The position numbers and the translations under genes were made by a program. From the NCBI RefSeq assembly GCF_030272615.1, contig NC_081413.1:603754709-603818708 (forward strand): DNA of 64,000 nt, in the 5' to 3' direction. This document shows positions 58,830 through 64,000 of the stretch, piece after piece. The DNA is from Cryptomeria japonica (Eukaryota; Streptophyta; Pinopsida; Cupressales; Cupressaceae). Every line of letters begins with the position of its first letter. The first letter of the stretch is position 1. The notes beneath the pieces were generated by a model. That model had not been told where the DNA came from. It did not search any database and saw nothing but the letters and a program-made list of their open reading frames with translations.

Positions 58830-60930
58830 TCAAGTATGACTATCTCCAGACGGAGATGGTCTCGCTCCAGGTGCACCTGCTCCTGGATCCCCAGGCGGGT
58901 CCTGTCTAGCTCCAGATACGCTTGCCCCTGGATCTCCACGAGGGTCCTGTCTCGTCGGCCTAGTCACTCCTCGGCTCTCAGATCGTGTTCCAGAAGTTCG
59001 AGATCGACTCGATCTCAACTGTGCAAAGCTCTCCACTCGCCGATCTCTAGGGACTGCAGCCTCATAGTGCCACCTGTAATACTCCGCCTCCTGGACACTC
59101 TGTGTCAGCTCCCTAAGGGTGTCTCTCAAAGGACCACCCGCCGCTGCTCTCTGCACAGTCGCTAAAGCCTCCTCTGCTCGACCCTGCCGCTCTATCTCCG
59201 TATCTCTCTCAGCGGTCAACTCCGAGATCTGTCGCTGATATGTCAAAATCTGCACCTGTAGCTGCTGAACAGTAATCTGCAGGGTCCGGATCTGTGCATC
59301 CTCTATATGCCCTAACACTCGAACCCGCAGCGGTACCTGTGCTGGCGCCACCCCTCCCACTCAGCCTGTCCTAGGTACGGGAGGTGGGAGTATATCTACC
59401 CTCCTCCTCTGTGCTGGTCTCACCACCTCCTCCTCAGCCCCCACTGTCGCTAGCACCTCCGTCACTCTCCCCTCTCTTCCAGCTCTGATAGCCAATCCTC
59501 CTCTCCCTCTCTCAATCCTCCCCTGCCGTACAGCTCTCTCCACACCTCTACCACCCTGCCTCCCTCTGGCTCCTCTACCTCCTCCATCATCTCCATCGTC
59601 TCCATCATCTCCATCATCCCCCCCTCCTCTCCATCTGAATCAAATGCTAGCCTCATCTCCTCTGGATCTGAGATCCTCGCTACTGCCCGTGCTGCAAACA
59701 AACGAGCGAACTCATCAGTCATCCCTGCATCCTGTATCTCTAGGGCATAATCCCAGATCTATCCTACCAACCCTGTGAACTCCTCTATGGCCATGGCACT
59801 ATCAATAGTCGGCCCCCAATCGGCCACATCCTGTTGCCTCCATGCATACAAGCACGCTCCCTGCAGAATCCCCTGCTGCCGCCCGAACTGCCGCAAAACT
59901 CGGGTCACCAAAAACCACTCAATGACGAACGGAGTCCTCCCAATCAGATACCTCGTCATGAAAATGAAAGGCATCTCTATCGCATCCTCCGCCCACACCT
60001 CACAATCTATATACGGTCTCCAGGTGACCGTATCTATGTCATCAAAAACTCTCCTCCAGTGCTCTAGTTTGCCCAGCTTACGCTGGACAACTAGGCCTCT
60101 GTACCCATAGGCATATGCTGCACCTACGGGCCTATCTCTGTCTGCCAATGGCCTCGCTGCTGGGATGTGCTCCCAGCACCATACCTGTAATAGGGTCACA
60201 CCCGCTGATAAGCTCCCATAACCGAGGTATACTACCTCATGTAGGCTCCTGTAAAGATGGGCCAGCATCGTTGACCCCCACGAAAATCTCTGACCCTGTG
60301 TAACCATCTGCTCTAGGACCAGTCCCCATCCTACTGAAAATCTTTTTGACCTGCGATCAGGACAAAGGAATCCCCCAATGAATCCTGCTAATACAGATGG
60401 CAGCAGTGCATAATCCAGATCCAGAAACTCCTGCCAGGGGATCTCATAGCCACAAACACTCTCATCATGAAATATACGGCGCAGTGCCTCTGTACCGCCC
60501 TCCTCTGACTGCTCATAAGGTAAAATGGCTCCTACCACAGGAATGCGCAAAATCTGGTAGCAATCCTCCGGTATCACTATCATCTCTCCAGTGGCAAAAT
60601 GAAAGGTGTTCGTATCACTGTGCCACCTCTCTGCCAATGCTGTCAAAAGTCCTTGGTTCACAGTGAACCGAGGCATATCAAGAAGCGAGGTCAATCCACA
60701 TCTCTCTATAATATCCAAATCTGCCTGTGACAGACATGGTATCAGCATCCATGGTCTCGAGAATCTCTCCCTCGACTGCACAATACCCAATCGCTCCTGT
60801 CAACAAAACAAAACATATCCAATATCAGTTTCCACATCCACACAAAGATATCAAAATAAAACTTACATCAAAAACATGAAATAATTTGCTCATCTACAAT
60901 CAAAGTTCAACATCCTATCATTTCATATCA

Positions 60931-61100
60931 ACTTGTAAAACAACTCAAGTTCTCAAAAACCATATCAAAACTTGTAAAACAACTCAAGTACCACAATCAC
61001 ATAAACTTGTAAAAACAACTCAAGTTTCCCACCCATATTAGCTTGAAAAACAACTCAAGTTTCCAACCCATATCGGCTTGTAAAACAACTCAGGCTTTCA
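60931..61100 (-). repeat. Five ~36-bp repeats with ACTTG-N10-CAAGT hairpin
   Basis: The plus strand ACTTGTAAAACAACTCAAGT recurs with changes at about 60931, 60970, 61005, 61041 and 61076 (spacing 39, 35, 36, 35). Each has 5-bp inverted arms ACTTG and CAAGT. Located 130-300 bp upstream of the intron acceptor. Confidence 0.88.
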
Positions 61101-61300
61101 TACATATTGAACTTGGAACAGACAACGCAAATACATCATATTCTGATCAAAACAATAGCTTGATATCTATACATAACTTGGAAAATTGCACATCAAAACA
61201 AGTTATACAAATACTCATCTTGGATAAATGCGTCAAAATTGCAACAGGCACACAAAAACACAACTTTTCAACTCGGCCAAAACTGCAAATTTTTTCGGAT

Positions 61301-61755
61301 GCGCTAAAACAGACCTTCAATGTGCTAAAACAAACCCACGCGCTAGGCTACTTGTCCTATGTGCTAATCTATCTCTCCTATGCGCCAGACTCTGTCTACG
61401 CGCTACTCTTTTCTTCCATTGCGCTACCCAATCTATCTTATGCGCTAGAACATATCTACGCGCTAATCTACCCTTCCTAAGCGCTACCCTTTCAGCCCTA
61501 TGCGCTAGGTTAGTCCTACGCACTAAACCCCCTTTCCTATGCGAACCCCGGCGGCTCCTATGTGCTAGGTCATACCTACGCACTACCCTGTTTCCCCGAC
61601 GCGCTACCCAAGCCTTTGCATGCACTGTTCTATGTGCACGCACTAACCTAAGTGTCCTATGTGCTAGCAAAACATTTTCGGACGCAACCCCTAAAATTGA
61701 CCTTGATGCGCTACTCTACACTTCGTATGCGCTAAATTAAGCTTTAGACGCGCTA
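61301..61755 (-). repeat. Periodic octamer array 3, inside the antisense intron
   Basis: The complement of the array 1/2 motif (plus-strand RYGCGCTA). The plus-strand core GCGCTA starts at 61301, 61322, 61340; 61361, 61382, 61400; 61421, 61442, 61460; 61481, 61502, 61520; 61541, 61562, 61580; 61601, 61622, 61640; 61661; then 61708, 61729, 61750. Steps are 21, 21, 18 repeated six times, an exact 60-bp unit, with 21-bp steps again at the end. It reads TAGCGC in the direction of PMD transcription. Open frames across it on both strands reflect the period being a multiple of three. Confidence 0.95.
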
Positions 61756-61990
61756 AACCGAAAAGCCCAAACTTTAAAAATAAAAAAACACCTAAAAACG
61801 ACAAAATAAAAAATGCAAAATGGGTCAAAAATGTTGACTTACTGGTGGTCCACGCACTACTGGTCTCCGGTACCTCCGAACGCGCTCAAAACGGTGCCTG
61901 TGATAGGGAATAGGCATTTTCTCTCTAGAGCAAATTCTCTTTCTTCAAAAGTCAACAAAGCACAAATGACTTTAAATTAAGCCCTTTTCC

Positions 61991-61999
61991 CTTTTTATA
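61991..61999 (-). promoter_or_regulatory. TATA box of the antisense PMD gene
   Basis: The minus strand reads TATAAAAAG, 74 bp upstream of the exon 1 ATG. A start about 30 bp downstream would leave a leader of about 45 bases. The ATG context AAAATGCC has A at -3. The box lies outside the 3' LTR, so the gene carries its own promoter. Confidence 0.72.
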
Positions 62000-62009
62000 G
62001 GAGGAAAAT

Positions 62010-62325
62010 GAAATTAGGGTTAGCCAACTGGACCTATAATATGGTCACGGTCTCACCTATACCAAAACAGTTAGATCTTATCGCGAGATGAATCAATCTG
62101 CACACTTTTAACATGCACGAAATCATAAACATCATACACACTTCATCAATTTAAATCAAAAATTTTTCAAAAAAAAATTGATTCATCTCCCGAGGGGGCA
62201 TCACATCAAATATCGAATCTGGGGCATGACTTGCAAATCAAAAGAGCGACACAAAAATTGCATTTGATCATAAATCATGATAAGGCATCATTTTCTTTGA
62301 AATAACATGTGCACACACGTCACTT
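62010..62325. other. Internal end between PMD promoter and 3' LTR
   Basis: AT-rich, no ORF. Contains CTTCATCAATTTAAATC and CCCGAGGGGGCATC. It would hold upstream promoter elements of the PMD gene; none recognised with confidence. Confidence 0.4.
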
Positions 62326-62340
62326 CAAAGAGGGGCAAAA
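62326..62340 (+). other. Polypurine tract of the young gypsy
   Basis: CAAAGAGGGGCAAAA immediately before TGTAGACG of the 3' LTR. Identical tract in the older fragment at 44983-44997. Confidence 0.92.
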
Positions 62341-63818
62341 TGTAGACGTATAAAAATGACCACATTCCTAAATGAATATTTTATGTTCATTTCCCTATTT
62401 AATTAAATCCAATTTAATTAAATTATCCACATTCTTCTATTTTATTAAGTAAATTACTCAATTTATTTAAATAAAATTCACTATACCATTTAATGAATAA
62501 ATCATTTTATTCAATTAAATCCCCCTAGCCACTTTTAATTAAATTCAAATTTAATTAAATAGTTATCCTAAATTGAATAAATCTAATTTATTTAATTTCC
62601 CCAAATTATAACCAAATTGAATGAAAATCAATTAATTCAATTAAATCTTATTATCCCCCATCCACTTGCAAAATCCCAAACCCCTTCCTAATCCCTTCTA
62701 GAATCTTCTAATCAATTCTAATTAACCTAACCCTCCTCTAAACTTTGTCACATCCCTAAGCAAAGGGAGGTCACTTCTCAAATGGCCCAAAGTCTTGGAT
62801 AACCATTGAAGGTTTTCAACCTTCAACCACCAAAACCCTTAAAGTCTTTGAAAACCATTGAAGGCTTCCAACCTTCAACCACTTAATCCCCAAAGTCTCC
62901 AATAACCATTAATGGTTAATTCAAACTCTCCCACATGGTTAAAACATTTGTTTTGACTCAACCTTTACCCAACCCAAAGGTCTCATCAAGCCATTAATGT
63001 TTTGACCATGATTATCTCTTAATCATTTGCACAAAGGTTTATCCTTGGATTAAATCTTAAACCATTGGGTAAACCTAATTTAGACTTGACCCTTAGCCTT
63101 TAGATAACCATGAGGTCTTCTCAGGCCTTTAATGCCTCCAACCTCTTCTTTCAACCCAATCCTATGTTGACATTTGTCACCATTTCATTGGTGCCAATTG
63201 TGCACATGGATCCCCAACTTTCAAACTTGGCCCTTGATTGAAACTTTCAATCCTGACCATCCATTGCCCTGTTTATGTTATAAATAGAGCTCTCATTCCT
63301 CCATTTTTAACAATCATCTTTCAAATTTGAAGCATCACACTTATGCTCATATTCTTTCAAGCTTTCATTTCATATATGCTCATCATTTAGCCTCTCTTTA
63401 AATCAGGAAGTAGACTAAATATGCATGCTTAGATTACTTTATTTATCATTTTAGTTCAATCATAGACTAAATATAGTATGTTAGGATAGTATTCATACTA
63501 ATCTTGTCATCTTATCATTTAGTTTATTGCATTTCGAAGATCATACATAGCTTATAACACATCTCATACTAAATCAATCAAAAACATCTCTTGTTCTCAT
63601 ATTTGCCATCCCTAAACCATTTTGCTCAGTAGTCTGAGAGCAAAAACGTTGGTTTGAGGGACATTGTGAGATAGAGAACCATGGGACCCTCCTTGGGAAG
63701 CTGAGTAACACTACGTTACTCCATAGCTTGCACCAAGAAGTCCTGTGTGTGTGTGTGGACTGGTATTTCTCATAATTTTCACATTTTAAGTTTTATTCGC
63801 CCACTTTTCCACCATACA
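62341..63818 (+). repeat. Young gypsy 3' LTR
   Basis: Same length as the 5' LTR and nearly identical; differences include CTCCTAGCCACAT/CCCCTAGCCACTT and GGTCTCATCAGG/GGTCTCATCAAG. It is followed by the GTATG duplication at 63819-63823. Confidence 0.97.
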
Positions 63819-63823
63819 GTATG

Positions 63824-64000
63824 GTTTAGAAAAGTTTGTCCTACGAGCTTGTCCATTTGCACACAAAAATCCTAGTTCATTGTATAGGCTTGTATCTTTT
63901 GTTGTTTGGGGCTGTATAGTTTTTAATATGAGTCTCTATTTTTGCCAGTCCAGATTTGTGTCTTGCATGCCTTTTTCAGATTTGTCATTTCTGCTTGATC
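63824..64000 (+). mobile_element. Older gypsy fragment, right part
   Basis: Resumes the sequence interrupted at 45369: GTTTAGAAAAGT here follows a TATG, as GTTTAGAAAAGT does at 45285. Contains one clear motif copy (TCCTACGAG, 63839) and one weaker one near 63880. Runs off the window. Confidence 0.65.

Larger units (their letters stand above)
60797..61842 (-). other. Intron of the antisense PMD gene
   Basis: The donor is CCACCA/GTAAGT at 61842 and the acceptor is TTTTGTTTTGTTGACAG/GAG ending at 60797. Removing 1046 bp joins codon 25 to GAG in phase 0 with the open PMD frame. The intron contains periodic array 3 near its 5' side and five 36-bp hairpin repeats near its 3' side. Because the gene is antisense to the genomic RNA, retrotransposition would not remove it. 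Confidence 0.8.
58830..61917 (-). pseudogene. Antisense plant mobile domain (PMD) gene inside the gypsy element
   Basis: Exon 1 (61917-61843) encodes MPIPYHRHRFERVRRYRRPV plus five residues. Exon 2 starts at 60796 in the same phase, reading ERLGIVQSRERFSRPWM, and stays open to 59759. The PMD signature is clear: LTALAERWHSDTNTFHFA, GEMIVIPEDCYQILRIPVVG, then WQEFLDLDYALLPSVLAGFI and WEHIPAARPLADRDRPVG. After one TAG the same frame continues (MTDEFARLFAARAVARI, acidic DSDGEEGG) to about 59540. A frame change and one TGA (59361) precede a final coiled-coil/Pro-Arg-rich part (QQLQVQILTYQRQISELTAE) ending at 58830. PMD proteins of the MAIN/MAIL type are plant nuclear proteins, and the domain is known from transposons. 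The head is intact and the tail broken. Confidence 0.88.
45370..63818 (+). mobile_element. Young 18.4-kb Tat/Ogre-type Ty3/gypsy element with antisense PMD gene
   Basis: Complete LTR to LTR, with GTATG duplications at 45365-45369 and 63819-63823. Both LTRs are 1478 bp and I count about 13 differences, so insertion was recent compared with everything else here. Sense order: LTR, primer site, long leader with two periodic arrays, small ORF, gag, protease, G-patch, RT, RNase H, second RNase H, integrase. This order, RNH doubling and the ORF before gag are typical of the plant Tat lineage. Between pol and the 3' LTR lies 4.9 kb including an antisense PMD gene with an intron. About fifteen stops and one frameshift break the polyprotein. 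Confidence 0.96.

Noticed and set aside
60115-60666. Plus-strand frames opposite the PMD exon
   Set aside because: GC-rich DNA leaves antisense frames open; the minus strand carries the recognisable PMD sequence.
61228-61740. Open frames of 117-170 codons across octamer array 3 on both strands
   Set aside because: The 21- and 60-bp periods are multiples of three, so frames stay open automatically. The region is inside a well-supported intron, and the leader arrays with the same motif are not open.
58830-61917. Host PMD gene locus
   Set aside because: It lies entirely between integrase and the 3' LTR of one element with intact target duplications, so it moved with the element.

Overview
This window looks like repeat-packed DNA from a plant with a very large genome. 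A gymnosperm (conifer) is my best guess, but this is inference. The evidence is nested Ty1/copia and Ty3/gypsy LTR retrotransposons with initiator-Met primer sites, non-LTR (LINE) remnants, a plant-specific PMD-domain gene, AT-rich filler and no recognisable intact host gene. Almost every reading frame belongs to a transposable element and most are broken. Layout: 1-869 and 9488-10353 are two copies of one long repeat. Between them, 1394-8428 is a complete but decayed Copia element on the minus strand, with two ~1.2-kb LTRs, primer site, polypurine tract, gag-PR-INT-RT-RNH and a TCACC target duplication. 10362-18196 is a second minus-strand Copia-type element. It keeps a coiled-coil/zinc-knuckle gag, but a long unrecognised coiled-coil protein sits where pol should be; a solo Copia LTR (12764-13991) has landed in that gene. 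18197-24240 holds a rotted gypsy element whose gag-protease half (minus) is head-to-head with its RT-RNH-integrase half (plus). 24241-44880 is old AT-rich ground: tandem repeats, two LTR-like remnants, a miniature LTR element (29076-29429), LINE ORF2 tails, several unrecognised coding remnants (three from one family), a large TATACA/TATG microsatellite and a Copia RNase H scrap. The main object is the 18.4-kb gypsy element at 45370-63818, flanked by GTATG duplications, with two 1478-bp LTRs of about 99% identity. Sense strand: LTR promoter, primer site, a 2.7-kb leader, a small ORF, gag, protease, a G-patch region, RT, two RNase H domains and integrase, which is the organisation of the Tat/Ogre lineage. 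The whole polyprotein is one frame with about fifteen in-frame stops and one frameshift. Antisense strand, between pol and the 3' LTR: a plant mobile domain (PMD) gene with its own TATA box, a 25-codon first exon, a 1046-bp intron with good splice sites in matching phase, and a GC-rich second exon. The least explained signal is a degenerate octamer, TAGCGCRY, repeated with an almost exact 21-bp period. It occurs in two arrays in the sense leader (46957-47359, 48576-49088) and one array inside the antisense intron (61301-61755), always reading TAGCGC in the direction of the local transcript. Array 1 is built of 145-bp higher-order units and the intron array of 60-bp units (21+21+18). The older, related gypsy fragment into which this element inserted has its own ~21-bp-periodic motif with a different sequence (TCRTAYGRG). 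This suggests that periodic octamer arrays are a recurring, lineage-specific component rather than a chance satellite.
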